Shown: positions 25,298 to 37,273, numbered from the stretch's first letter. The stretch is DNA of 64,000 nt from Symsagittifera roscoffensis (GCF_963678635.1 NC_087064.1:42471411-42535410); one strand, 5' to 3'. Notes: generated from the letters alone by a model not told the origin. Numbers and translations: made by a program.

Positions 25298-26021
25298 TCA
25301 TCTAGTCATCAGGGGAGGGAGATTGCTCAAATGATTTTTTATATCCAAAGTCCCTTTTGAAGAATTTTCTTCTTCCACATGGAATGTTTTGACAGGCCAA
25401 ATTCTATTCTCAGCTGACTCGCTAATCAACGCAAAATTATCAGTTCCACTACGCAAATTCGCAACTTTTTGCCCCGACTGCTTTTTTCCTCTCAGCTTCA
25501 TATATTCCATAAAATCAAAAATGAAATCGACCAACTCCAAGACTGTCAGAACACTTATGCCTAAGTACAGTCCCAGAAGTCCTCCAAAATTAGAAACCAC
25601 CATTATGAAATTGTACACAGGTCGTTCAATTATTATCATTTCTGAGAGGTCACGAAAGTACACGGTCACACTTCCGAAAGTTGACCTCAGTTGGGTCAAA
25701 GCTGTTTGTGAGTTTTCGGTTTTATCGACAGTGTATTTATCTATTGCAGTCATGAGATAGTCAATTGCAGAACCATTCAAGTCTTTATACACGCTGGCTA
25801 CAAATCGGGCTATTGATCTGTTAGTCGGCCATTCAAGTTGCGTAATTGTGACGTCATATGACTTGACATTGCACTCATTCGGGCAATCGCACACGGTGTT
25901 TGGGTTCGCAAAAGCGTTTATATAGTCCACGCATTCTCGTTCATAGGTTTGATTCAGGGTACAAAGCGGAACTTTTCTGAACAGAAGATCATCGACGCAA
26001 CCGCAAATTTGAGCCTTCAAT
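25298..26021 (-). CDS. DEG/ENaC sodium channel, last exon (extracellular end, TM2, C tail)
   Basis: C-terminal exon of an amiloride-sensitive (degenerin/ENaC/ASIC) cation channel of the plasma membrane. It opens after a good acceptor (tctttttcag) with the last base of a split codon, then LKAQICGC, the Cys-Gly-Cys typical of the family's extracellular domain. A second cysteine cluster (CDCPNEC) and a WP motif follow, as in other members. The second membrane helix contains the G-x-S selectivity-filter signature in GLYLGISVLTVLE, then an acidic/aromatic run. A ~60-residue cytoplasmic tail ends at TAG. The exon gives 240 residues plus one split codon. The preceding exon is 28083-28513, with matching 2+1 phase. 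Ligand, ion preference and gating cannot be read from sequence. Confidence 0.9.
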
Positions 26022-27124
26022 CTGAAAAAGACACAAGGAATTTCATTACAAAATATTGAAGAACACAAGCAGTCTATTTTTCAGGGATGCAGTGCAAAAA
26101 ACATAACTTCTATTGGCACCTGAAATACAGCTTTCAATTAAGTATTTGAAAAGAGTTCAACAAAGGAGGCGAGACATAGTTTTTCACGTATTTTAATGTG
26201 AAAAGCTATCAAAAGCAAAATCCAAATTGGGAAAAGAACATTAAAAACAAAACCTCAAACCAAATTAGCGGGAAATGAAAAACATAGCCAACAGAGAGTT
26301 GGAAAAAGTCAATGAACGCAATTAAACAGCAAAAAAACCGACTTAATTTTTTGAAAAATCTCAACTTTCGATTAAAAAGAAAAAAGTTAATTGTCCCTTT
26401 TTGAATATATATACATGAAAAAAAGTAAATTTGAGCCGGAACAAATTTCCTAAGAGAACTTTACCTGAAAAAAAATCATCGCGAACTATATAAAAATCTA
26501 AACTACGTTCATCGACTCTTAAAAAGACAACTAGTAAACTCAAAAGCAACTAAAAACCTAATTTAATTTTCTTTGAAACCAATCATGAAATCAAAAACTG
26601 CAACAGCATAATCTATTTAGAGTAATCAGATAAAATCAATGCTAAGTGGAAAATGAAGGGAAACGAAGCCAAGTTTCAACCGGAATCATGCATCAAAAAA
26701 TTTCAAAATAAATGAAAAAGAAATAAATAAACTTGTCGGAAAACTTAACTTTGAGTTGGCTCCAGGTGCTAAAAAACGTATCATGTTTTATTTTGTGTAC
26801 TAGTTAAAAAATTTTGTAAGCCTATAAAAACAATATTTTTCACTATTTCATTATTTGATTTGAATATTTCAACTGACAGTTGGAAAAGAGTAATGAACGC
26901 AAGAAAGGTGAAGAATAAATACTCACTTGTTTTTTTGAAAAACTTTCTACTTTTGAATTTCGAAGACAAAAAAAGATGGCATTAAAGATCATTGAATTTT
27001 TAGAACAACTTATGATGGACACTTTTATGTTAAAATTAACCCAATTTGAGAAAACTAAGAACAAAATGATATAGTTCTCATATAGTAAAGCAGTAATTAT
27101 AGAATAAAGAGGATGCCTTTTTTT

Positions 27125-27385
27125 GATTTGCAATGATTTCCAAGACAATTTCAATTGCCGCTCACGCGTTAATAGCAGAAAAAGTATCGCGAATTAATTG
27201 TCCCAAATTAACAATATCTAAACCCTCATAACTTTACAAAAAAAATTCACAGGTGATATATCTTCTTGAATTCGAGCTCAGAAAAAGAATACCATTCGAC
27301 AGATATGAAAAAAACTCCGTTAAAAATTCCTAGTTAAAAAGTCTGGATAAAGAAAAAATATTCCGTCAATTTCTTCAACAGTCGG
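27125..27385 (+). mobile_element. Foldback/MITE family A, internal fragment
   Basis: Shares cgcgttaatag, attgtcccaaatt, acaggtgatatatctt, gagctcag and gttaaaaagtc in the same order as the full copy at 7337-8035; both inverted termini are missing. Confidence 0.7.
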
Positions 27386-27479
27386 AAGAAGAACGATCTG
27401 ATCAAATAGCGCTATGAAAAATAATTTTCAAGCAATCAGAAGCAAAGAGGTTCGTAATAACATACTGAGCTGACGCTTG

Positions 27480-27830
27480 TGTAAACAATTCATGATTGAC
27501 TTGATAAAATTCAAATAATTTGAGAAAACTGGATCATTAGTTAAATTTTTTATTCCGCTGGGAAATCTGAAAATTAAATTCTACTTCCGATACTAGAAGT
27601 CGGTCATGTTATTCGTGACCTTTAGACTTTTACCTAACGATAGAGGAGTTTGCTTTCTTTTTAACTGAAGAAAACTGAAATTAAAAAGAATTCAAAAGTC
27701 GAACCGCGAAAAATTAAATTTGAACCTGAACAAATGTGATGACTTTTCCTAAAAAAAAAAACGAAAAAAAACCATCAGCACCTATATAAGAGTCTGAATT
27801 AAGTTCATCGACTCTTTATAAGTACAAGCA
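27480..27830 (+). repeat. Dispersed AT-rich family B, copy within the channel intron
   Basis: Contains the ccgctgggaaatctga and agaagtcggtcatgtt blocks and ends in the conserved hairpin region cctatataagagtctgaa...catcgactctt, which recurs near 26490 and 57829. Confidence 0.6.
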
Positions 27831-28082
27831 AAAAAATGGATTAAACCACCTAAAACTGAATGTATCTACAAACCTAAATATCAAACAAAAACAAGTTTTC
27901 GATAAATTAATAGCTTTGCAGGTTTCGCATCAATTGACAACTGTTTTCACGACAACGATATTTGAACCCGCAAAAATCGAGAAAGTGCTGTTTTAATTAC
28001 AGTGAAATTTCTCGCATTGGACGGAAATAACTCATGAACAGTTAACAAGAAAAACTTGCGATGATGCTGGTAATGAACGTAC

Positions 28083-28513
28083 AGATTTACGCAATGTCTC
28101 AAGCAGTCATCGCGTGTATTGTAGATATGTACAGTTCCCTCTCCATAGTTCTCGCACGTACTGTAGGGTTCCACAAGCTTCTGGACATTATTAGGTTGCA
28201 CAGACACCATGTGTTCGAATCCTGGTGGCAGACTCAACTCACTTGTTAAATCCACAAATACGTTTCCATTGCGGTCAACCAGACCCGGCGTGGTCAAAAA
28301 CAATTTCAGTCCTGAAGTGGCAGTGAACAAGCCTAAAGAGTCATACGCTTCCAGATTGTACCAAATTTGAAGTCCGTAGTTTTTCCCGCTAGTGGTGACG
28401 GGTTTTTTGTACGTGAATGAGAAACAATTTCCGTAATCTTGCGAGACAGTGTAATTCACGGTTATGCTTTGATCGCAGTCTTTGTTATCGGCGCTACATT
28501 TGATGATCATTTC
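28083..28513 (-). CDS. DEG/ENaC sodium channel, extracellular-domain exon
   Basis: 431 nt, starting in phase 0 after acceptor gtttgtttag and ending two bases into a codon before GTACGT. It encodes the core extracellular domain: EMIIKCSADNKDC directly continues the upstream exon's LLGHKYD, matching the family's LLGHxxxDMI...C block. Then come the GNCFSFTY signature, a GLKLFL strand, a PP-GFEHMVSV stretch and YSTCENY...YNTRDDCLRHC, the conserved cysteine-rich segment before CGC. Splicing to 25298-26021 gives C-VNLLKAQI-CGC, the usual eight-residue spacing. The upstream partner exon is ~20.4 kb away. Confidence in family is high; confidence in the exact donor is moderate. Confidence 0.9.
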
Positions 28514-29315
28514 CTAAACAAACAAGCTTGACCAGAAATTAAATAAGTATCAAATATTTCGGCCAGTAGCATTGCAAAAAATTTAATTAAAAAAAAAACG
28601 ATTTATATGGTTAAAAAAGCTTACAAGGTTTTTCAGGCGTATAAAATTACAGCGACACACTGCGACGTGTTTCATATTTTTGAGAAACTCGAAATCTTTT
28701 AAGAGCAGACACGATCATGCCGCCTCTAGCGCCCCTTTTGATTCAACAGGAAGGGCATAATATCTCGTAAAAGCGCAAGGCATTCGTTAGTAATACATAA
28801 GTTATGAACCGTTAGAACACTGAAAGAAATTGAGACGGAAATGGAAACTCTTGATAGCGCTGGGTACAGTTATGATAAGCATGATCCAGGCAGTTGATGA
28901 ACACAAAAAGTTGGATATAGAGTAAAAATCTGACCACGTCATAGATCTACTAGTTATTCAATTAGAAACAGAAGGGGAGGAAGAGACGAGGGTGACCCTG
29001 TCAGACCCATTAGACAACTAACTGCTAAAAAATTTCAAAAAAATTGATAGCTGCGCTGACTAAAAGAGACAAAAAACAGAAGGAATTGAGGAACTGCATA
29101 ATGACAAAAGGCGAAGCAAGAGGACGATGCCATACTACTGCTACTACCAACACTGGCGGGACTATCACTTAAAAATAGCGACGAAAGAATAACTGCAAAA
29201 AAGTTACCAAATAGGGTATTAACTGGGGACATCGATGATTCAGGGGAGACACTAGCGGATAGGGTAAATCCATCCTGATTCAACCAGGGACTCACAAAAA
29301 GAGTCAAGGAGAAAA

Positions 29316-29904
29316 GTGGTCTTAATATTTTTGGATTTCCATATCCGAAATAATCCTGCCTTAGAAAATCGCAGACCGGAGGCCAAGAACAAGACCCGAG
29401 TAAGACCGGAGACCAGGAACAAGGCAAGGAAGCTGATAAAAACAACATCAGCAGTATTTAATCGAGAAGTTGACCGGATCAGAGAAGACACGTCATTGAA
29501 GAAGAACACGAGCTTCGGTGAGAACGGAGAGCAAAGGCAGGGGATCTTGAACAAAATAACATTAGCAAACAATTTCCAAACAACACAACGAGCCGAAAAC
29601 ATCAGCAACGAAACAATTCGCAATAAAGAGATCTCTCAAACCGGAACAAATAGACGAAACCGTCGACACAATAGGGTCACAAACTTCTCTTCAAGTGATT
29701 CAAGTCAGGCAGTCCTCGACGACTATTCATTCGACACTGGCAGTGAGGAGGATCTGTTAGACAGATTGGAAGGGAGGCCCCATCTAAAGGGGAATGTAAG
29801 AGCGCAACTATTCAAAGAGACGGTACTTCAGATGAGACGAACGTCCAAAGAACCTCAAAGATTCGCCAACAGAATGGTGAATGAACTCCAAAACATGAAA
29901 ACCT
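29316..29904 (+). pseudogene. Gag-like ORF of an unidentified retroelement, interrupted by the BEL insertion
   Basis: An open frame of about 195 codons, rich in charged and polar residues (for example TGSEEDLLDRLEGRPHLKG and QRFANRMVNELQNMKT). Similar composition continues upstream in other frames from about 28980 (DPVRPIRQLTAKKF), so the frame is broken near 29300. No RT or nuclease belongs to it. Its last 74 bp reappear after the BEL element at 37274-37347, so this was the insertion target. After the insertion the frame runs only briefly into antisense LINE sequence and stops. It could be the gag part of an older element or a host-derived gene; I recognise no domain. Confidence 0.45.
29831..29904 (+). 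repeat. Left copy of the 74-bp target-site duplication of the BEL element
   Basis: Begins gatgagacgaacgtcc and ends aaaacatgaaaacct; identical by eye to 37274-37347. It is directly followed not by the LTR but by a gag-derived filler. Confidence 0.85.
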
Positions 29905-29993
29905 CGACGCCTTCAATAATACGACAAGCCTTGAAAAATCTTCCCCTTCGACGCCAAACGGAAAGTTTAACCCGGAGTACCACTACACAAAAC
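29905..29993 (+). repeat. Gag-derived filler between target duplication and 5' LTR
   Basis: Copy of internal BEL sequence from about 30790-30883 with a single mismatch (cccggagtacc versus cccgtagtacc). Microhomology is present at both joints: ct at the left and gtc at the right, where it runs into the LTR. Looks like a template switch or end-repair product. Confidence 0.8.
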
Positions 29994-30183
29994 GTCTACG
30001 ACATTTGAACTTGATTCTTTGCCGAACCTAATTTTGCCACATTTTTGACATGATTATGCCGCCAAATTAGTAAATTGAAAGACTCAAAAACTCAAAAAAA
30101 ATCAAAAGAAATCATTTTAAAGCAACAACTAAACTACGATTTGAAATTGGAATCTGAATCACCCAAAAGTATTGCCATTGTCA
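29993..30183 (+). repeat. 5' LTR of the BEL/Pao element
   Basis: 191 bp; matches the 3' LTR (37081-37273) except for two one-base A-run length differences and the first base, where the canonical TG start is replaced by CG at the filler junction. Ends in CA. Confidence 0.9.
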
Positions 30184-30184
30184 T

Positions 30185-30194
30185 TGGCGCCCAA
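30185..30194 (+). promoter_or_regulatory. BEL primer binding site
   Basis: tggcgcccaa one base after the 5' LTR, the form expected for pairing with the 3' end of a tRNA ending ...GGGCGCCA (lysine tRNAs are one such class). The tRNA identity is inferred. Confidence 0.6.
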
Positions 30195-30460
30195 TAGTTT
30201 TTAAAACAAAGAAACCGAAACCAAGGTTTTTTTTTTGTTGGAAAAATCAACGAACCCATCCTTATACTAACCAATCATATTGTTTACTTTTTGTTTTTGG
30301 ATTGTAAGTTCCAAAGAAAAAAAAACTCAAAATCATTTTTTTTGTTACAATACAATTGCGAGGGTTCCATGTAATCAAAGGAATTACATATTGGCCATTT
30401 TACATTTTTGCCTAACACGTCAAAACGTGAATTAAGATAAGGAGACAAAGTCAATTAAAA

Positions 30461-33193
30461 ATGAATTCAACCTATGATGCTGTTTTTAAAGTCATAGAAA
30501 CAGACGTAGAAATTTTAGCAAAAGCAATTAACCAAGCCATAAGCGATTCCGACGAAGTACAGATCATGAACGATTTCTTAACGGAATTGAAGAGCTTGCT
30601 CGACGATGCCAATAACGAAGCAGTCAAGATAATGCGCACCGGAACGGACCAGCAAGACTCAATCATTGAACGATTGAAAACTTTGAAAGTTTTGTACCGA
30701 ACGATCCAACTACGATCAAAACGATACGAGCGTACCCTCAACAACACTGCCACGTCTTCTTTAAACTCATCACGAGTAGCCAGCAACGTCTCGACGCCTT
30801 CAATAATACGACAAGCCTTGAAAAATCTTCCCCTTCGACGCCAAACGGAAAGTTTAACCCGTAGTACCACTACACAAAACGTCACCATGGACCAGGACAC
30901 CCCGGACGATTCGCCACAATTTTCAGGATTGCCAGCAATCTTAAACGCTACTTCAAACCACAGATCAAATTCCGCCCAGGACAATTCAGGACTCCTACTT
31001 CGCCCCGGATCTAACAGCGACGCCAATACCTTGGATCATCGCATTCATCAACAACAAACAGAAACTGTTGGAACTCAAACTGCCCATGGAACTCACCTCC
31101 ATCCTCAGTCAAACCTCTCATTGCAGCAGCCGAACGCCGACTTGTCACAAAGTTCAAACCTTCAGACGAACCACCCAGAAGCTCAACTTCAAGGAACGAC
31201 AAAAGAATTGAACAATGGAACTCAACTCCAAATCGACAACCAGCAATTGACAGCAACAGTGGGACGAAGACCGAACTCAGAAGCTCAACTTCATGAAACG
31301 TCACCACACTCCAACCCTGGAACTCAAATCCAAGTTTTCAATCAGCAGATGAACGCACCAGCAACCCAACAAAGAAATGTTTCAGAGCCAATATTTCTTC
31401 CTACAGCAACTTCAAAAGCAGCTCAGAGTCAAATGATTGGACAGCAAATCACACACCCAATTCTTGCTCCCCAGACAGCTAGCCCCCCACATGGACTATA
31501 CCAGCCTTCAAGCCTACAACAGAACCAGCCTCCAAGTCAGCAACAGAGGACACATAATCCGAATAGCGCCTTTAGACCCATCTTGACGATTGGAAATCAG
31601 AATTCAACCAATCATCCCCCCACCAACGTGTTCAGTGGACACCAGACGACAGCTAAGGGTATCACAAACATCAACGGAGTACCGATACCAGCACAACCAG
31701 CACTACTGCCAACAAACCAAGGAGATCAACGAACAGCAACAAATTGGACCTCCAGCCAGCCGACCCTGACTCACAAATGTACACAACCTGCCATACGATC
31801 ATACCAGGAAGGATTTCTGGGAACCACGACAGCATACAACCCTACGAACATGCCGACATCATCAACAACAGCCTTCTTTCATGCAGGCTGCAGGGGACCA
31901 ACAGGAACAACTCACCAAAATATCAACCGACCTCCCCCTCATCAACATGCAGTCCATCAACATGCAGCACATCAACATGCAGCACATCAGAACCAGCCGA
32001 CTTATTTCCCGATTCCTACCAACCTTGGAACAGCACCGACAGACCACAACCATCATCAAACGATATCGAAGACATTCAGGAAATCAGTGCCCATTGTCAA
32101 ACCATTCATATTCGACGGAGAACCTGAACAATGGTTAGATTGGATAGGACTGTTCAACGCAACCATCAACAGCACCGACATGACAAACTCGGAAAAGATG
32201 ACACATCTGCAGAAACTTGTATCCGGAGATGCCAAATCTCTCATCCGAGGATATGGATGCAATGGAGCAATGTATGACGCAGCCCTTCAGCGACTGGAAA
32301 ACGACTTTGGTAACCCGACGAAGATAGTTACATCCTTCCTTCGACGACTCGACGCCATCAGCGGCCCCAATCTACGACATACCAGAAGCTACAAGGACCT
32401 CGCCAACTTCCTACAGACAATGGTCGATACATTCACGACACTTGGATTCCAGCACGATCTACACTCTACAAATGTCCAAACAGTTTTGTCAAAACTGCCT
32501 ACCCCTTGCCGACTAGAATGGAATAGATACAATCTGCGATGCAACATCAGACAACCATCACTCATCGACCTCACCAATTGGTTCAACATCTACGCCGAAG
32601 CATGCAGCGATTTGCCGAGCAACAGCAACAACAACAACACCAGAAACAGCAGCAGCAGCAACAACTACAACAGCAGCAACACTCAAGGATCATCATCCAA
32701 CGGTCACACCCACCAACATGGACCATCGGATCACCGCGCCAATCAGAACAACCGGAACCAGCAACGCAGCCAGCAGCAACATAAATCTGGACAAAAGGAT
32801 CAACGACGAGATTTTTGCCCGGAGAAACGCAATTGCCAGTACCTTGGAAAATGCCAACACTTCATCGCAATGAACCCAAAGGACAGATTACAGCATGCCA
32901 GGGACCTACAACTATGTTTCAACTGCCTCAGCCCCCACAAGTTCGCCGACTGTCAATCAACGCAAACCTGCCGGACGGACGGATGCAGTAAGAAACACCA
33001 CACACTTCTGCACAACAGCAGCACCTACAACTCGACGACACAAAGGGAGACAGCCAACCGGAACTCCAGACAACATGACGACACCACCAACTGCAGCACC
33101 AGCATAAGCAGAAGGAAATCGACTCGCCACATTCCGACCCTGCCAATAACGATCTCTCATGGCAAACAGAGTTCATGCCTATGCAATGCTTGA
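30461..33193 (+). CDS. BEL/Pao Gag with start of the protease region
   Basis: 910 codons. Residues 1-100 form a charged helical region. Residues ~140-530 are a Gln/Asn/Thr/Pro-rich linker with short repeats (HQHAAHQ near 495). At ~540-715 comes the conserved retrotransposon gag core (PFIFDGEPEQWLDWIGLF...KMTHLQKLVSGDAKSLI), then an Asn/Ser/Gln-rich stretch. A CCHC-type cysteine cluster (CFNCLSPHKFADC, then CSKKHH) lies at about 815-850. The product would be the virus-like particle protein that packages the element's RNA. The frame ends just after the expected Gag-protease junction; the protease continues in the next frame, so a one-base shift near 33165-33175 separates them. Start: first ATG after a 270-bp leader. 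Confidence 0.88.
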   Translation: MNSTYDAVFKVIETDVEILAKAINQAISDSDEVQIMNDFLTELKSLLDDANNEAVKIMRTGTDQQDSIIERLKTLKVLYRTIQLRSKRYERTLNNTATSSLNSSRVASNVSTPSIIRQALKNLPLRRQTESLTRSTTTQNVTMDQDTPDDSPQFSGLPAILNATSNHRSNSAQDNSGLLLRPGSNSDANTLDHRIHQQQTETVGTQTAHGTHLHPQSNLSLQQPNADLSQSSNLQTNHPEAQLQGTTKELNNGTQLQIDNQQLTATVGRRPNSEAQLHETSPHSNPGTQIQVFNQQMNAPATQQRNVSEPIFLPTATSKAAQSQMIGQQITHPILAPQTASPPHGLYQPSSLQQNQPPSQQQRTHNPNSAFRPILTIGNQNSTNHPPTNVFSGHQTTAKGITNINGVPIPAQPALLPTNQGDQRTATNWTSSQPTLTHKCTQPAIRSYQEGFLGTTTAYNPTNMPTSSTTAFFHAGCRGPTGTTHQNINRPPPHQHAVHQHAAHQHAAHQNQPTYFPIPTNLGTAPTDHNHHQTISKTFRKSVPIVKPFIFDGEPEQWLDWIGLFNATINSTDMTNSEKMTHLQKLVSGDAKSLIRGYGCNGAMYDAALQRLENDFGNPTKIVTSFLRRLDAISGPNLRHTRSYKDLANFLQTMVDTFTTLGFQHDLHSTNVQTVLSKLPTPCRLEWNRYNLRCNIRQPSLIDLTNWFNIYAEACSDLPSNSNNNNTRNSSSSNNYNSSNTQGSSSNGHTHQHGPSDHRANQNNRNQQRSQQQHKSGQKDQRRDFCPEKRNCQYLGKCQHFIAMNPKDRLQHARDLQLCFNCLSPHKFADCQSTQTCRTDGCSKKHHTLLHNSSTYNSTTQRETANRNSRQHDDTTNCSTSISRRKSTRHIPTLPITISHGKQSSCLCNA

Positions 33194-36100
33194 TTGTGGA
33201 AGCAAACTGACATTGCTTAAATCATCAATCGCCCTCCAACTCAAACCAGATCTGCAGTTAGACGACACCATCCAGCTAAACCAAGCACTGACATCATCAG
33301 ACACAGCTTCTACAAAGATGACGATTGCGATTGGACCCTACAACCAGCAAAAGCAGCCATTTCAACTAAATGACATCGACGTCATAATGGATTGGAACCT
33401 TTCCCAATTCAACCCTGAACTCGTCAACTCCATCTGCCAAAGAAACGAGCCTCTTCAACACATTCGGATAGCCACACTGCCCTCGAAAGAAATCGGAATC
33501 ATCATTGGATGCGATTTCGCCGAACTCGTGACACCTTCAGAAGTAATCCATTCAAAACAAAATGTGCCTATTGGATGGAAAACGCCACTTGGATGGTCTC
33601 TCTGTGGACGAGACAATGCAGCGACACCCAACGACGTCAACACAATCAACTTGACGACAGATGATACACTGTTTCGCCACGTAGCTGAATGGATGAAATT
33701 GGACGCCGAAGGGATTTCAACTGACCAACGCAGCCTCTCAACAGACGACAAGGAAGCTCTCCGCATCTTGGAATCTTCAACAACCCGCTTGCCCAATGGA
33801 CACTACGAAGTTGGAATGCTTTGGAAACGTGGACAACAACTGCCAAACAATAGATGGCTTGCCAAGAAGCAGCTCGACAGCCTTCTCCAACGACTGAAGA
33901 GAAACACCGAGATGGCACAGAAATATCAGGAGACCATCGACACCGACTTGCAGAAAGGTTTCATAGTCAAAGTTGATGATTCTCATGAAGACTCAACAGG
34001 AAAATGGTACCTTCCTCATCATCCAGTGACAAACATCAATAAATTGGCAAGGTACGCCGAGTCCTTAATGCATCGAGCATCTACAAAGGAGTATCACTCA
34101 ACAGCAACCTACTAACTGGACCAGACCTCCTCACAAACCTTACTGGAATCGTTATGCGATTTCGCGAAGACCAAATTGCTATTTCTGCCGACATTGAAGC
34201 AATGTTCATGCAGGTCTTCGTGAGCCCAGAGGACCAGCCGTATTTGCGATTTCTGTGGAAGGACAACACGGGCCAACCCGCAACCTTCCAATACACCCGC
34301 CACATCTTCGGAGCTACCGACTCACCATGTGTTGCCTGATACGCCACTCGACAATGTGCGAAGGACAATGCCGACAAATATCCAGCCTTGGAGCAAATCA
34401 CAAAACGCAACATATACATGGACGACCTATACAAAGCCGTTTCAACGCCGACGGAAGCGACACAGTTAATGAACGACCTTCAAAAGATGTTCAGCCTTGG
34501 AGGTTTCAACCTCACAAAATGGACCTCAAACTCTCAACAATTCCTCACAACAGTTAACAAGAACCACTTGGAAAACAGCGACAGCCTCACCAAGAAGGAA
34601 CGACCCCTCGAAAGAGTTCTTGGAGTGAAATGGAAACCAGACACGGACGTCTTTCTTGTGGAAGCAAAGAAGTTTCACGCCATTGACAAGAAGGACTTAA
34701 CGCAGCGCAAACTATTGAAGTTTGCTTCTTCAATCTTTGACCCGCTTGGAATTACGATGCCACTTACAATTCGACTACGACAATCACTTCAACTTGCCTG
34801 GAGTAATGGACCTCAATGGTACAAACCTCTAAACATGGATCATTTAACAGACCTCAACGATTGGATAGACAAGCGAGGCCAATTCAACGACATCTGCCTG
34901 CCCCGGATTTACTTCAAAGCAGAAACGAAGATACTGGAAACCCAACTCCATGTATTCAGCGACGCCTCCGAACTTGCCTTAGCATCAGTTGCTTACCTCA
35001 GAATCAGATACGACGACGACACAACGGAACTCAAGTTCGTCATTGGAAAAGCCCGAGTAGCACCCATCAACAGAATGACAATTCCAAATCTCGAGCTTCA
35101 AGCCGCCACTAACGGAGCTAAACTGTCTCGTTTCATCAAAGAACAACATGACATACGAATCGACAGTACGACACTATGGAAAGATAGTACAACAGTTCTT
35201 CATTGGATAAACTCGCCGAATCAACGACACCGGATCTTCATTGCCAACCGCCTGAATTTCATCATGGACTCAACATCTCCACTGGACTGGAGATACGTGC
35301 CCAGCAAAGACAACCCTGCAGACGACGGAACACGTGGTTACAAAGCATGTGACATGACTACCGATTCACGATGGATCAAAGGACCAGACTTCTTGTTAAG
35401 ACCATCATCAGATTGGCCTAATCATCCGCCAACACAACCATCAGCCGATATTCATCTGACAGACAACGACCCACAACCGCCAACATCAGTAATCGACTTC
35501 AACCGATTTAGCACTTGGACAAGAGCACTCAGAGTTACTTCATATGTTCTTCTCTTCGCAGAAAACATCAAAAGGAAGACACGCCAGAGCCTCTCACTTC
35601 AACACCTCACCTTAGGATTCGCATGGATCATTAAACACTCACAGAATCAATCATTCCCCAAGGAAATAGCATGCCTGACAAAGAAATCTGACATTCCACC
35701 CCGCAGCCCTCTACAACCTCTTTGCCCCTTCATCGACGATCACGGATACTTACGTGCCAAAGGACGACTACAGAAAGCCCCGCTTCTACTTTGCAGCCGA
35801 CATCCAGTCATTCTGAACGCAGAAAACTACCCAATACAACTCTTCATGAAGCAAACACACAAAATAAATTCCCATTGTGGAATGGAACACACCCGAAGCA
35901 TTCTTCAGCAGGACTTTTGGATCATAAGATCACGCAAGCATCTGAAGAAAACTATTCGACAATGCATACCTTGCCGACGCCTTCGACAGGAACCAGTGAA
36001 GCCTCTGATGGCAGATCTACCCCTACAACGACTCCCTTTATCGGAAAACAGTTACCCCTTCTACTCAACAGGAATTGACTTCTTTGGACCCTTTGCCACG

Positions 36101-36959
36101 CGGAACAACGACGAGTACAGTAAGCGATACGTTCTCTTCTTCACCTGCCTCGTCACGCGAGCAGTTCATTCAGAAATATGCCAGCAAATTGACACAAACT
36201 CAACTCTACAAGCCATACGCCGTTTCATCGCTAGACGCGGTAAACCCAGGATCATCTTCTCTGACAACGGAAAAGCCTTCGTTGCAGCTGACAAGGAATT
36301 ACAGGAAAGCCTTTCTGAGATTCAACACAGCAACGACTTCAACAATCAATGCCAATTACTTGGAATAACCTGGAAATTCAACCCACCTGCAGCTCCTCAC
36401 TTTGGTGGATCATGGGAACGCCTTATAAAAACATTTAAGATTGCCTTCTACAAAGTCATTGGAACACGGGCACTGGACGACGAAACTGTCAACCTTCACG
36501 TGCGAGGTTGAAGCTATGATGAATTCTCGCCCGCTAACCCACGTCTCATCATACCCAACCGACGACGAGCCCCTTACACCCAATCACCTTCTACTAGGAC
36601 GACCAACAAACAATTTGCCTCCCGGATTGTTTCTCCCTCGCCACACAACGGACAAGAAAACTTGGAAACAAGCTCAAGCCTTGAGTCAACAGTTCTGGAA
36701 CAGATACCTCAAAGACTACTTGCCAACCTTGACAACCCGAACGAAATGGACAAAGCAAGTGGAAAATCTTCGGCAAGGAGACCTTGTATGGATACTGGAA
36801 GACCTAACACCTCGAGGTCTTTGGCCCCTGGGACGGGTACTTCGTACTTTCCCAGGTGCAGACGGAATCGTTCGCTCCTGCGAAATTAAAACTAGCAGGG
36901 GGATTCTACACCGACCAGCAGTCAAACTCTCGCGAGTATTGGACCATAGTAACAACTAG
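33159..36959 (+). pseudogene. BEL/Pao Pol (protease, RT, RNase H, integrase), frameshifted
   Basis: Aspartic protease: AYAMLDCGSKLTLL in frame 3 (33165-33600). RT: WYLPHHPV, then a shift near 34045 to frame 2, ISADIEAMFMQV, and YMDD at 34415-34426. A TGA at 34337-34339 replaces what is probably a cysteine codon just before the YMDD region. RNase H: LHVFSDASELALA near 34950. Integrase: a HCGMEH...CIPCRRL zinc finger (35875-35975), GIDFFGPF and IIFSDNGKAF, then GGSWERLI. A third shift near 36490 moves to frame 3, which holds the CEVEAMMNSRPLTHV and LTPNHLLLGRP blocks and ends at 36959. Family members normally encode one polyprotein; this copy cannot make it without repair or frameshifting. Sequencing errors could account for some breaks. 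Confidence 0.88.
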
Positions 36960-37080
36960 ATGACCAACATGATCAACGACAGCTAACAACTAGATGACCA
37001 TTACAATCAACGACGACGTACCATCAGCTGACAATCAATGAACTATTTTCTAATTTGCAACCTGCAAATGGGCCCGGCTA

Positions 37081-37273
37081 TGTCTACGACATTTGAACTT
37101 GATTCTTTGCCGAACCTAATTTTGCCACATTTTTGACATGATTATGCCGCCAAATTAGTAAATTGAAAGACTCAAAAACTCAAAAAAAAATCAAAAGAAA
37201 TCATTTTAAAAGCAACAACTAAACTACGATTTGAAATTGGAATCTGAATCACCCAAAAGTATTGCCATTGTCA
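37081..37273 (+). repeat. 3' LTR of the BEL/Pao element
   Basis: 193 bp, starts TGTCTACG and ends TTGTCA (canonical TG...CA). Preceded by a weak purine/GC tract (aaatgggcccggc). Confidence 0.9.

Larger units (their letters stand above)
26022..28082 (-). other. Last intron of the channel gene, filled with repeats
   Basis: 2061 bp, donor GTACGT (weak but phase-correct) and acceptor TTTTTCAG. It contains family B copies (about 26260-26560, 26860-27100 and 27480-27830) and a fragment of foldback family A (about 27125-27385). No additional exon seen. Confidence 0.7.
29993..37273 (+). mobile_element. BEL/Pao LTR retrotransposon, recent but coding-damaged
   Basis: Complete LTR-to-LTR unit of 7.28 kb: LTR, primer binding site, gag, protease, RT, RNase H, integrase, LTR. 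The family is shown by the order and by the BEL-type gag core, the zinc knuckle, YMDD, the H2C2 zinc finger and the C-terminal PNHLLLGR block. LTRs are almost identical, implying a young insertion, yet the coding region has about three frameshifts and one stop. The insertion site is abnormal (see 29831-29993). It lies in the sense-opposite orientation to the host channel gene, within its large intron. Confidence 0.92.

Noticed and set aside
30472-36955. Many long open frames antisense to or overlapping the BEL gag/pol region
   Set aside because: They are shadows of a GC-richer coding strand; none has a domain and the plus-strand reading gives all family motifs in order.
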